Part shown: piece by piece, positions 14,519 through 22,253 of the stretch
How positions within the stretch are numbered: the stretch's first letter is position 1
How the letters are laid out: each line of letters starts with the position of its first letter
DNA from: Candidatus Omnitrophota bacterium
GTDB lineage: Bacteria; Omnitrophota; Gorgyraeia; 2-01-FULL-45-10
Assembly (NCBI GenBank): GCA_017993955.1
Contig: JAGOLR010000010.1
Location: forward strand, 1-35,824
DNA: 35,824 nt
Direction of reading: 5' to 3'
Position numbers and translations under genes: made by a program
Notes under the pieces: model-generated
What the model saw: only the letters and a program-made list of their open reading frames with translations
The model's database searches: none
Told to the model about the DNA's origin: nothing

Positions 14519-15337
14519 TTAATTCCGAAGAAATATCTTTATTAAAGAAGACGCGATTAGCATTAATCCGAAAGCGCAGACGATGCTTGCTCCTGTAGGC
14601 AGATCCATACAATAAGATGCTACAAGCCCCAATACGCTTGCCAAAAATCCGATGACCCAGCCCCACATCAACCTTGTCTTTATAGTGTTAGAAAAAAGCA
14701 TCGCGCAGGCAGCTGGTACGATCAGAAACGTGAATATAAGAAGCACTCCCGCTATTCTTACCGAACTCGTAACGACAAGGCCAAGGGAAACATAAAATAG
14801 AAAATCGAATAATTTAATGTTGATCCCTTTTCTGGATGCCGCCTCCGGATTCTGCGAGATCATGAGAAATTTGTTCCTGTAAAGAAAATGAAATATCCCG
14901 ACCGCTGATGAAATAATAAGTACACGCCACGCTTCGTTTGGGGCAATGAGCAGTATATTGCCCACAAGCGCCTGTTTGATATGTTCATCGCCTTCGCCTG
15001 AACGGCTCAAAACAAGTATGAGAAGAGCCGCGGAAACGGCATAGGTAATACCTATAATGGCTTCCTGGGGGATACGCTGTATTCTGAGCCGCGTAAGAGA
15101 GAATATGGCGGCGCCGATGACCGCAAAGCCAAGCGAGATCCAATAAGAACATCCGCTGTCAATGCTCACCCCTATCATCAAAGCGATACTAGCTCCCAAT
15201 GCGGCTATTTGGGCAAGCGCCAGATCTACGAAAATTACTTCGCGCTCTATAACGTGCAGTCCTAAATAGGTGTAGATCCCTGCCAGGATCAAACACGTTA
15301 AAAATGGTAATGTCATTACATGCACAAATCCGGCCAT
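14519..15337 (-). CDS. znuB: Metal ABC transporter permease (ZnuB family)
   Basis: A 272-residue integral membrane protein with 8-9 predicted helices. FAVIGAAIFSLTRLRIQRIPQEAIIGI, the following 'YAVSAALLIL' and 'GVLLIFTFLIVPAACAMLF' are typical of ABC-3 permeases for zinc or manganese import. The start at 15337 follows GGAGG at eight bases; an upstream TTG at 15352 lies inside the ribosome binding region. It lies 27 bases after the ZnuA-like gene. No ATPase gene follows or precedes it, so the importer is incomplete here. Confidence 0.88.
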   Translation of the reverse strand: MAGFVHVMTLPFLTCLILAGIYTYLGLHVIEREVIFVDLALAQIAALGASIALMIGVSIDSGCSYWISLGFAVIGAAIFSLTRLRIQRIPQEAIIGITYAVSAALLILVLSRSGEGDEHIKQALVGNILLIAPNEAWRVLIISSAVGIFHFLYRNKFLMISQNPEAASRKGINIKLFDFLFYVSLGLVVTSSVRIAGVLLIFTFLIVPAACAMLFSNTIKTRLMWGWVIGFLASVLGLVASYCMDLPTGASIVCAFGLMLIASSLIKIFLRN

Positions 15338-15364
15338 AAAACTCGCCTCCAAATTCTTTAGTGT

Positions 15365-16300
15365 CTATTTCAATGCATCGCTTATTTGTTTGAAATTATA
15401 GTCAAAAAAGCTGATCACATTATCTGTCCCGGGGATCTCTCCTACATTCTGGCAGATAGTCACGACTTTCGCGCCCACACGCGCGGCAAGCTTGTCAGCA
15501 GCATCCTTTGGATAGTAAGTCGGCATAACTATTGCTTTTACATTATGCGCTTTTACATACTCTTCGAGAAATTCAAGATGCTTTGGTGTAGGCGGAATTC
15601 CCGGCTTTACCTCTATATACTGATCCGCCTTGAGTCCCGTGAAATCCGCAAAGTATATAATATCCTTATGATACGAGATGACCTCCTGGCCCTTGCAAGG
15701 CTCGCAGAGCTTTTTCCATTCGACAATCTTGTTTTCTAAACGAGAAACAAACGCTTTTTCGTTCTCTTCATAATATGCCGCATTCGCCGGATCGATAGTT
15801 TTTAGTTTTTCAAGAATGTTCCCGGCCATAACCACGACATTCTCCGGGTTCATGGTATAGTGTGGATTGCCGTATAAATGGATATCGCCTTCCGCACGCG
15901 ACAGTTGATGGTCCGGCACGTCCAGAAGCCTCACGCCTCTCGACATGTCAACGTTCTTTTCGCGCCCCCTGAAGAGCTCTGCCTTACCGGCAGCTTCAAG
16001 GAGAGGATCCGACCATGCCTCTAGATCAAGCCCGGCATTGACATAGAGATCTGCTTTCGCCACATTTCGCACATCGCTCGGTTTGGGCTGAATAAAATGG
16101 ACATTAAATTTCGGCTGAGCGACATATTTTACATCCACCTTATCTTTGCCTATCTCTTTAACTATATCCGCATATATCGTCTGGGTAGCAACGATCTTTA
16201 GCGTATCCTCTTTCGCAAGACATGGACCGCTATTGGCAAGACAACTAAAAAGCAACGTAATAATACCGGTTTTTGAGATTAAGCCTATCGATCTGCGCAT
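15365..16300 (-). CDS. znuA: Metal ABC transporter substrate-binding protein (ZnuA family)
   Basis: A 311-residue periplasmic protein with a signal sequence (1-29). Likely metal ligands are His in VHFIQPKPSD (about 74), His in GNPHYTMNP (about 147) and His in SYHKD (about 211), all at usual positions of cluster A-I zinc/manganese binding proteins. The acidic/His-rich loop of E. coli ZnuA is absent. It binds the ion in the periplasm and delivers it to the permease. AAGGAG precedes the ATG, and the outer-membrane barrel gene ends 14 bases upstream. Confidence 0.88.
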   Translation of the reverse strand: MRRSIGLISKTGIITLLFSCLANSGPCLAKEDTLKIVATQTIYADIVKEIGKDKVDVKYVAQPKFNVHFIQPKPSDVRNVAKADLYVNAGLDLEAWSDPLLEAAGKAELFRGREKNVDMSRGVRLLDVPDHQLSRAEGDIHLYGNPHYTMNPENVVVMAGNILEKLKTIDPANAAYYEENEKAFVSRLENKIVEWKKLCEPCKGQEVISYHKDIIYFADFTGLKADQYIEVKPGIPPTPKHLEFLEEYVKAHNVKAIVMPTYYPKDAADKLAARVGAKVVTICQNVGEIPGTDNVISFFDYNFKQISDALK

Positions 16301-16314
16301 CGTTATGCTCCTTG

Positions 16315-17580
16315 TTATTGAAGTTTATGTTTATGTTCGCCTATGGCGAAGGTTCCCTGGAGAAATACCCGGTCATCGATAGCGCCGGTAGTGAGAATGG
16401 TGTGGGAGACTTGAGCCCGTAACCTCGCAAATTCGCTCTGATAAAACGTCAGATATCCGGTATAGCCTACCTCGGCTTTATTTGGATCGTCTCCGTTCGT
16501 CAGCCTGTCAACAGGCTGCACATAATCAAGCCGGAAACCTGCCCCCCATGATTGCGAGAGGCGGAAATCGAAGAGTCCATATCCGCCCCAGAAATCGCTG
16601 CCGGGATTGTACGAAGTGTACGTATTACCCGCATCATCGGTGGCAAAAATAGCCTCTTCACGACGGCTCATAAAGAATGTTTCACCCTGGAGTTTGACTT
16701 CCTGATGTGGGCTGATAATATGGCGAAGCGTTCCATCGAGCCCCAGCACATTCACCTTAAAACTCGCGTTATCATCGTTAGATCCGAGCATATCCGATAC
16801 TCCAAGCTCGAGATTTGTAACATCGGTAATATCGAGGTAGTTCTTAATGTGTCCATAAAGCGTCGGTCGTTTTCTCTCGGGGCCGAATGCCGTACCTCCC
16901 TCCCCATTCCCGCCTTGAAGCACGCCTACGGTTACCTGATGCACTGACGGTAGAGGAAGGTCCAGCATCTTTGTCAAATCGACGCCAGTTTTGAAAAGAC
17001 CTTCTGACCCGAAATAACGCTGTATTACCAGAGGCTCATCTACGGTATCAAGGCTGTCTCTATGCACCGGTATTGTTTTCCCGATCTTCGGCATAAATCT
17101 GCCGATTCTTGCGGTCACGTCAAATGGCAGACCAAAGCGCGTTAAGTATGCCTCCTCAAGATCGACACCTTCATCCTCATTGAAGGCTATGGTTGCATCG
17201 AGCCGGGAATAAGGATCGACGTTGCTGCCGAGCACGAGCTCCAGCTCTCTGACATAAACCTGATTAATAAAGTCCTCGTTGACCTTTGAGCTGTCCAGGG
17301 GCGCAACTATATCAGCAACCGCGCCTATCTCAGGAATAAGTTTGGATGGAACAACTGCAGGTGGCGGCGCAGGTTGCGGAGCAGGGGCTTGATACCGTAT
17401 TTCGTAAGTCTTCTTTAAGTCAGAGATCTCTCTTTGCTGCACGTCTACCGTGGTCTTCAGATCTTTGACCATCTGGGCCAGATCTCTTACCTGGGCTTCC
17501 AGCGCTGCCATGTCCTGCGCAAAGGCTTCTTGTGGCAGTATAAGCACAATAAATAGGATTAAAAATAGAGCAATCCTCAT
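16315..17580 (-). CDS. Outer-membrane beta-barrel (porin-like) with N-terminal coiled coil
   Basis: A 421-residue exported protein. It has a signal peptide (1-21, ending AFA-QD), a coiled coil (about 24-60, heptads of Leu/Val with VDVQQREISDLKKTYE), a Pro-rich linker (APAPQPAPPPAVVP), then a long beta-rich barrel domain with many aromatic-ended strands. The C-terminus ends in HKHKLQ. The layout is that of trimeric porin-like proteins found beside ZnuA-type genes. Its operon place before znuA suggests that it lets zinc or a similar ion cross the outer membrane; this is inferred from context. GGAGG precedes the ATG. Confidence 0.7.
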   Translation of the reverse strand: MRIALFLILFIVLILPQEAFAQDMAALEAQVRDLAQMVKDLKTTVDVQQREISDLKKTYEIRYQAPAPQPAPPPAVVPSKLIPEIGAVADIVAPLDSSKVNEDFINQVYVRELELVLGSNVDPYSRLDATIAFNEDEGVDLEEAYLTRFGLPFDVTARIGRFMPKIGKTIPVHRDSLDTVDEPLVIQRYFGSEGLFKTGVDLTKMLDLPLPSVHQVTVGVLQGGNGEGGTAFGPERKRPTLYGHIKNYLDITDVTNLELGVSDMLGSNDDNASFKVNVLGLDGTLRHIISPHQEVKLQGETFFMSRREEAIFATDDAGNTYTSYNPGSDFWGGYGLFDFRLSQSWGAGFRLDYVQPVDRLTNGDDPNKAEVGYTGYLTFYQSEFARLRAQVSHTILTTGAIDDRVFLQGTFAIGEHKHKLQ

Positions 17581-17636
17581 GACACTTCCTCCAAGTATTT
17601 TTTAATTAAACTGAATCGGGGAACTACTACGAAATA

Positions 17637-17924
17637 CTAGAGAAGGGCCGGAGGCGCTCTTGCTGATACTCTTTGATAGGAACTTGCAGCGCAGGGGAAA
17701 ATTATGTTGAACAGGAAATGCAGAACAAACAACGAAACTATTATTGCGCTAAAATCTGTAATCGTTGCGGAAAACCCTTGAATACTGAATTGGCAAATCG
17801 GGCAGGATTCGGTTTTTGAATGGTCAGAATCTTTACTGTGTGTATGCTCGATGGAGGCAAGGGCTCCCGCTACGCTCAAACATACAAAGGCAGCTATGAC
17901 GAGAATGGATAACACTTTTCTCAT
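17637..17924 (-). CDS. Small exported His/Cys protein (DUF2946-like), first gene of the uptake-type operon
   Basis: A 95-residue protein with a signal or anchor segment (1-22), a His-rich stretch EHTHSKDSDHS, the motif CPICQF (about 40-45), one more membrane-like segment (55-75), and the C-terminal end RAPPALL. Short proteins with this outline, including the RAPP end, occur next to metal transport genes (DUF2946-like). The ATG at 17924 has no Shine-Dalgarno site but lies seven bases after a perfect -10 box; an upstream in-frame start would fall inside the promoter. The gap from its stop to the barrel gene is about 56 bases, so it probably heads that operon. Confidence 0.6.
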   Translation of the reverse strand: MRKVLSILVIAAFVCLSVAGALASIEHTHSKDSDHSKTESCPICQFSIQGFSATITDFSAIIVSLFVLHFLFNIIFPCAASSYQRVSARAPPALL

Positions 17925-17931
17925 AGGTGTC

Positions 17932-17960
17932 ATCATAGCACCGAGGAAAACCACTGTCAA
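17932..17960 (-). promoter_or_regulatory. Consensus promoter of the barrel-znuA-znuB operon
   Basis: On the minus strand TTGACA (17955-17960), a 17-base spacer and TATGAT (17932-17937). Seven bases later comes the ATG at 17924, so the mRNA should be leaderless. Confidence 0.75.
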
Positions 17961-17962
17961 TA

Positions 17963-17995
17963 ATAAGCGCCGCGGCTTACCACCGCGGCGCTTAT
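17963..17995 (-). terminator. Terminator-like hairpin after the large terminase gene
   Basis: A perfect 13-bp GC-rich stem (17963-17975 with 17983-17995, arms ATAAGCGCCGCGG and complement) with a 7-base loop. It lies 17 bases after the terminase stop codon and directly upstream of the -35 box of the next operon. The T-run is weak (TTATTATTG), but the position separates the two operons. Confidence 0.65.
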
Positions 17996-18012
17996 AGTGC
18001 TATATTGCAGGT

Positions 18013-19668
18013 CTAGTAGTCCCTCCTGTGCCAGCCATACCAGCCATATGGAACGAGGCCTTCGGGCGTCGGATAGATCGGAGAGTCTGGCTTGGGGCGA
18101 TCGCCAGGCCCCGCCCCTACCCAGAAGTCGAAATCGTTACCGTCCGACAGCCTCACCGCCATCTCCAGTGCGTCCAGACCGTCATCGTGCCTGCCCTTCG
18201 GAAAATACCGCGCCTCTTCCAGGAGCTGCCGATGCCTCTTACTGAACTGCAGCATACCGCTTAAAATACGCGGTCGTAGTGTCTGAATCCTGGAGATCTT
18301 GTTATCCTTATTGATGATGGCCTCAATATTGGGGTATATGCGCGCCTCTTCCCCCTTCTTTTTGACCATATCGATAAGGACCCTCTGATACTGGTTCGCC
18401 TCGATACCGATCTTTGTAATCTTATACTTGATCTGGTAGGCGAGAATGGCATCTACGATCTCTTCCGGCGGCCTGCGCTTTATATCGGCATCGACGATAT
18501 ACAGCCTGCCCGTCTTTTCATCCTTGGCCACAACAACGATAGCCGAAGGATCAGCCTTTACTGAATCGAGGCCGAGGCTCGGATCGCAGGCGAGATAAAA
18601 CTTCACAGAACCTTCGAGCAACCTCAGAAGGTCTTCGGTAGACCTGCCATCCTGGTCATAATAGACGATGCTGTCTACGTTGAGCAGACAATCAGCGGGA
18701 TTGCGAGGCATATTCTGCATCTCGCTCATGAAGCTGAGCTCATTATCAGCCCACATCGACATGATGTCGTAGAGTTTATACCGCGACGCCCACAGGAGCT
18801 TGGCTTCCTCATCCATGCGAGCCTTGTTCTGCTCATAGTACACCGCAGCTGCTTTTGGGCCGCTTGAGCCCTGGAACTCATTCCTGCCCCGATAAATGGC
18901 GCTCCACACCTCCCACAGGTCCATGTTCTTGGGCCACGTTATGATTGTGGAATAGATGCGTTTCGTCCATGAGGGGTTATCCTCCTTTGAAACGAACTCG
19001 GCCAGCAGGCTGTGAGGATGGTAGAGATTACCGAGAAAGGTATGATTGGTATTCTCTGCACCGACCCTCAAGACCGACTTATCGTACCAGTCCCTTCTCT
19101 TATCGAGTAAATCCAGAGAGAAGGTGTTCTCCGAATCTTCCATGTCATCGGCAATAACATCTGTGGGGCGGGTAGTGCCGAATCGCCTTCCACGGATCTG
19201 CTGGCCTGTGCCGAGTGCCATGATTTTAACACCATTACGCGTGATAATATCGGACTCTCTCCAACGCAGGCACTTGGATATTCCCTTGGATTCGAATACC
19301 TCCGGGAAATCCATCCTAATAAGCTCATTTTCCATCAGCTCTTTCTTAATATTATCGAGCATCTGCGTCGCCTGTGACGCCGTATTGGAGATGATCACAA
19401 TATAGGCGCCGGGTGAGTGGCATATAAGGCGAAGAACATGTATGAGCGTGATGAGCGTCGATTTCCCGAAGAAACGCGGGGCAGCGATCGCTATTTTCTG
19501 CCCGCGCTTAACCATCGCCTCATCCAGGAGGCGATATATCTCCAGATGAGCCTCCGATGGCTCATACTGCATGTGGTGCTTCATATATAACCGCGAGAAG
19601 GCAAGGAGCGATTTCGCGCTCTCGGCTCGCCGCAGCTTTGATAAATCGGTTAAAATATCACGTTTCAT
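18013..19668 (-). CDS. terL: Phage-type large terminase (TerL)
   Basis: A 551-residue protein with the two usual parts. The N-terminal ATPase has a Walker A variant APRFFGKST (63-71) and a Walker B VIADDMED (171-178) with the catalytic acid. The C-terminal RNase-H-like nuclease has D362 (ACDPSLG), E423 (GIEANQYQ) and D495/D499 (HDDGLDALEM). All key residues are present, so the protein looks functional. TerL powers DNA packaging into a procapsid and cuts the concatemer. It overlaps the small terminase gene by four bases. No portal, protease, capsid or tail gene follows: the next genes belong to the metal operon behind a terminator. It may serve a satellite that borrows capsids, or a non-viral role. 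Confidence 0.9.
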   Translation of the reverse strand: MKRDILTDLSKLRRAESAKSLLAFSRLYMKHHMQYEPSEAHLEIYRLLDEAMVKRGQKIAIAAPRFFGKSTLITLIHVLRLICHSPGAYIVIISNTASQATQMLDNIKKELMENELIRMDFPEVFESKGISKCLRWRESDIITRNGVKIMALGTGQQIRGRRFGTTRPTDVIADDMEDSENTFSLDLLDKRRDWYDKSVLRVGAENTNHTFLGNLYHPHSLLAEFVSKEDNPSWTKRIYSTIITWPKNMDLWEVWSAIYRGRNEFQGSSGPKAAAVYYEQNKARMDEEAKLLWASRYKLYDIMSMWADNELSFMSEMQNMPRNPADCLLNVDSIVYYDQDGRSTEDLLRLLEGSVKFYLACDPSLGLDSVKADPSAIVVVAKDEKTGRLYIVDADIKRRPPEEIVDAILAYQIKYKITKIGIEANQYQRVLIDMVKKKGEEARIYPNIEAIINKDNKISRIQTLRPRILSGMLQFSKRHRQLLEEARYFPKGRHDDGLDALEMAVRLSDGNDFDFWVGAGPGDRPKPDSPIYPTPEGLVPYGWYGWHRRDY

Positions 19669-20348
19669 TGAGGATCCTCCTTATTGGTTGTTGATGCATC
19701 ACTTTTCTTGGCAAGTTTCGTCACTTCATGACTGATCTCGGCCTCCTCGATCTTCTGCCGTAAGAGCTTGATCTTCTCTTCGGTCGCCGGATCGATCGTA
19801 CCTGATTCTCTTGATGCCCGTTCGATATCGAGCAACATGTTTTTGGATTCCGCGATGCCCTGTTCTTTATCATCGTCCGTCACATGATGAAAGATATCCT
19901 CTATAATCTCCTGGGGCTTTAAGGGGAGATACCCGAGCGTCTGCATCTTCTCCACCACCTCCTTCAGTACCTTCCATGCCAGAAACTCAGACTGCGCCTT
20001 CTCACTGTGAGAAGCGTCAGGGCTTCTGGCCAGGCGCATCAGATATTTGTGATGCGCCATAGCCTTCTGAAACATATCTCCTACGATCTGCTTTGCAAGC
20101 TCGACGTTTGGAGTAAGGGCATTTCGTGCGCGCAGATCCACGAGATCGCGGCTTACGGTCTTTTCGCTGCGTGCGAGAATTTGGGCTGTCTGTGCCTCGG
20201 TATATCCCTCACCTATTAAAAACTCCACGCAGCGCTGCCTATCCTCCTTCGCGAGCGTCTTCGGATTAACGGTTCCGTCCTTGATCTCCTGAATGATCGA
20301 AAGGATGGATTCCCCCTCTTTGGAATGCAGAGTCTCGTCATTATGCAT
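19665..20348 (-). CDS. Putative small terminase / HTH protein (TerS-like)
   Basis: A 227-residue acidic, mostly helical protein. A helix-turn-helix (YTEAQTAQILARSEKTVSRDL, about 52-72) is followed by a helical middle (85-140) and a charged C-terminal part likely to be coiled coil (165-215). DNA-binding plus helical oligomerisation and the position directly before terL fit a small terminase, which recognises the DNA to be packaged. Sequence similarity to known TerS families is weak, as is usual for this subunit. It overlaps the methylase gene by 8 bases and terL by 4, so the three are translated together. Confidence 0.6.
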   Translation of the reverse strand: MHNDETLHSKEGESILSIIQEIKDGTVNPKTLAKEDRQRCVEFLIGEGYTEAQTAQILARSEKTVSRDLVDLRARNALTPNVELAKQIVGDMFQKAMAHHKYLMRLARSPDASHSEKAQSEFLAWKVLKEVVEKMQTLGYLPLKPQEIIEDIFHHVTDDDKEQGIAESKNMLLDIERASRESGTIDPATEEKIKLLRQKIEEAEISHEVTKLAKKSDASTTNKEDPQ

Positions 20349-21642
20349 GCGCTGCCTCCGTCATATATTTTTCCCGCAGAGCCTGCGGCACCTTAGTAGC
20401 GCCTACGAAATTTATGTAGCGCTGGATGACCGCATCGCAGTATCGTGGATCGATCTCCATACCGTAGCAGCGCCGGCCAAGGCTCTCAGCCGCAATAAGC
20501 GTCGAGCCTGATCCCAGAAAGAGATCGAGTACAATGTCGCCGCGCACTGAGCTATTGCGTATAGCACGCTGGGCCAGCGCGACAGGCTTCTGGGTTGGAT
20601 GAACGTACTCCCGCGACGGATCGCGCTTAACCTCCCAGAGCGTAGACTCGGTAACGGGCCCATACCATTTATGGGCGCCGTTATCCTTGCGCCAGCCGTA
20701 AAGGCAGAACTCGACCTGCTCATGGTAATCTGAATATGACATGCCGAAGTTTGGCTTTGCCCATACAATCACCGATGCCACATGAAACCCAAGCCCTTCC
20801 AGCATCGAATGCATGGAACCGAAGTTCTTGTGTCCGTTCCAGATATACGCCGCGGCGCCGGGCGCCAGAACTCCTGCCATATTAGTAAAAACCTCCTTAA
20901 GCAATGTCTCGTATTCGTCTTGCGGCATATCGTCTGAACGGATCATCTCCCACTGACGAGCTTTCTTCGGATTTTTATTCTGGTTTGGCCGAGCACTACC
21001 TGTATATGCAACGTTATACGGAGGATCGGTGTGCACCAAATGAGCCTTTCCGCCGGCCATGAGGCACCCCAGATCCTCAGTACTCGAGGAATTCCCGCAC
21101 ATAATCCTGTGTTTACCCAGCTCGGTTACGTCGCCTTGTTTAGTGATCGTCTTAACGATAGTCCCAGCAACCGCATCTGCGTTAAAATCATCTTCTCTGC
21201 CTTGCTGATACCTATCCAGGAGCTTGCTTACTTCGGGGAAGTCAAAGCCGATGTCGCCTATATTGAAGGTAGGCGACTTCGTAAACTCACCCAGTAGGAT
21301 GGCGAGCTTACGATCATCCCACATGCCCTGAACTTTATTGAGCACGATATTGAGCGTTTTTTCATCTTCCGGGTCAAGATTAACAACGCTCACATCGACT
21401 TCCTCACATCCATTCTGAATCAGAACCTTCAACCTCTGATGACCACTAACAAGGTTTCCGCTACGTTCGTTCCATACGAGCAACTCAACAAGACCGTATT
21501 TATTGAGACTTCCTTCGATCTGCCTGTACTCCACATCGTCCGGCTTCAGATCCTTTCTCGGATTATAAGGAGCCGGGTTGATCTCCTTCATCTTGATCTT
21601 CCTTTTATTTACAGACGCGTCTATGCGCCCCTTCTTGTCCAT
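20341..21642 (-). CDS. ParB-like domain fused to DNA methyltransferase (beta class)
   Basis: A 433-residue protein. Residues 19-85 form a ParB/Srx-like domain (NPAPYNPRK, SLNKYGLVELLVW, SGHQRLKVL). Residues 165-430 form a methyltransferase with motif IV DPPY at 206-209 preceding motif I DLFLGSGSTLIAAE (about 380-393), the beta order of N6-adenine and N4-cytosine enzymes. This fusion is common in prophages, where it modifies phage DNA or acts in replication and packaging control. The start at 21642 is set by a perfect AGGAGG seven bases upstream; an upstream in-frame ATG at 21705 would translate through the leader hairpin. It is the first gene of the methylase-terS-terL operon. No matching restriction enzyme is visible. 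Confidence 0.88.
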   Translation of the reverse strand: MDKKGRIDASVNKRKIKMKEINPAPYNPRKDLKPDDVEYRQIEGSLNKYGLVELLVWNERSGNLVSGHQRLKVLIQNGCEEVDVSVVNLDPEDEKTLNIVLNKVQGMWDDRKLAILLGEFTKSPTFNIGDIGFDFPEVSKLLDRYQQGREDDFNADAVAGTIVKTITKQGDVTELGKHRIMCGNSSSTEDLGCLMAGGKAHLVHTDPPYNVAYTGSARPNQNKNPKKARQWEMIRSDDMPQDEYETLLKEVFTNMAGVLAPGAAAYIWNGHKNFGSMHSMLEGLGFHVASVIVWAKPNFGMSYSDYHEQVEFCLYGWRKDNGAHKWYGPVTESTLWEVKRDPSREYVHPTQKPVALAQRAIRNSSVRGDIVLDLFLGSGSTLIAAESLGRRCYGMEIDPRYCDAVIQRYINFVGATKVPQALREKYMTEAAHA

Positions 21643-21667
21643 GATCCACCTCCTGTGTTTTGGACAA

Positions 21668-21830
21668 TAAAAAAAGGCAGCCACCTTATAGCAGTGTCTG
21701 GACACTTGCTATAAAGTAGCTGCCTTGAACTAAAATCGAGCCGTCTTCGCTAGCTACACCCGCGAATTGGGTCTTTTCCTACGAATCGCGCGGTTTTGTC
21801 TAATGCTCGCCTGTTACTTCAAAAGAACGA
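21668..21830 (-). promoter_or_regulatory. Structured leader with terminator hairpin upstream of the methylase operon
   Basis: Read on the minus strand, arms AAGGCAGC (21719-21726) and GCTGCCTT (21674-21681) start a nearly continuous stem of about 25 pairs, followed by seven T residues (21669-21675) and, after some 14 bases, the AGGAGG of the methylase. This is an intrinsic terminator placed inside the leader, with no room for a promoter after it. Transcripts arriving from upstream must read through it, which suggests attenuation. The 100 bases before it (21727-21830) contain further pairing segments (CGAGC/GCTCG, CCGCG/CGCGG) and no gene. I recognise no named RNA family. Confidence 0.55.
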
Positions 21831-22112
21831 TTATTCAAACAATCCCTTTTCTATAATACCGTGTTTCTCTAAAAGTCGCATTGCCCACATCTGCGGCTTA
21901 AAACAGCCTTGCTCCCAACGAATTATCTGAAGACGGTTAACCTGCAACTTGGTAGCCAGCTGTTCCTGCGTTAATCTATGTTTCGCTCGGTAAAGTCGTA
22001 ACCTCTGAGCAATGATGTATTTTATTTTAGCTGTATCAGTTGATTTTGCAAGATCCTCATACTTACTGATCGCTTCAACTATCTTCTTGTGGAGCTTATT
22101 CAGATCCTGCAT
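21831..22112 (-). CDS. Xre-family HTH regulator
   Basis: A 93-residue protein. An N-terminal helical stretch (1-35) is followed by a HTH_3 domain (about 36-80) with AQRLRLYRAKHRLTQEQLA and VNRLQIIRWEQG. The outline fits a phage-type repressor or an antitoxin, but no toxin gene lies beside it. The ATG at 22112 has no Shine-Dalgarno site and lies six bases after a -10 box. An 18-bp perfect palindrome sits in its promoter. It stands between the leftward methylase-terminase operon and the rightward DUF2924-recombinase operon, the classical place for a lysis/excision switch regulator; this role is inferred. Confidence 0.8.
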   Translation of the reverse strand: MQDLNKLHKKIVEAISKYEDLAKSTDTAKIKYIIAQRLRLYRAKHRLTQEQLATKLQVNRLQIIRWEQGCFKPQMWAMRLLEKHGIIEKGLFE

Positions 22113-22118
22113 TTTATA

Positions 22119-22147
22119 AATATATCATATGATATATCAAAATGCAA
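22119..22147 (-). promoter_or_regulatory. xre promoter with 18-bp palindromic operator
   Basis: On the minus strand TTGCAT (22142-22147), 17 bases, TATATT (22119-22124), then six bases to the ATG. The perfect palindrome ATATATCATATGATATAT (22120-22137) overlaps the -10 box and spacer, as expected for an autoregulatory operator. Confidence 0.6.
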
Positions 22148-22200
22148 GAAATATTTTATATTTGTTCCTTTCTCCTGGTTAATATATCTGCCGCGATGAC

Positions 22201-22230
22201 TTGCTATATCCGAAAACCTATGGCTATATA
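22201..22230 (+). promoter_or_regulatory. Possible promoter of the DUF2924-recombinase operon
   Basis: TTGCTA (22201-22206) followed after 17-18 bases by CTATAT/TATATA (22224-22230). The match to consensus is moderate. A GGAGG site (22241-22245) for the DUF2924 gene follows. Confidence 0.4.
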
Positions 22231-22253
22231 TGACATGACGGGAGGTGGTTATC

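Noticed and set aside
21831-22112. Xre protein as antitoxin of a toxin-antitoxin pair
   Set aside because: No small toxin-like gene is adjacent on the same strand; the neighbouring sequence is a non-coding leader.
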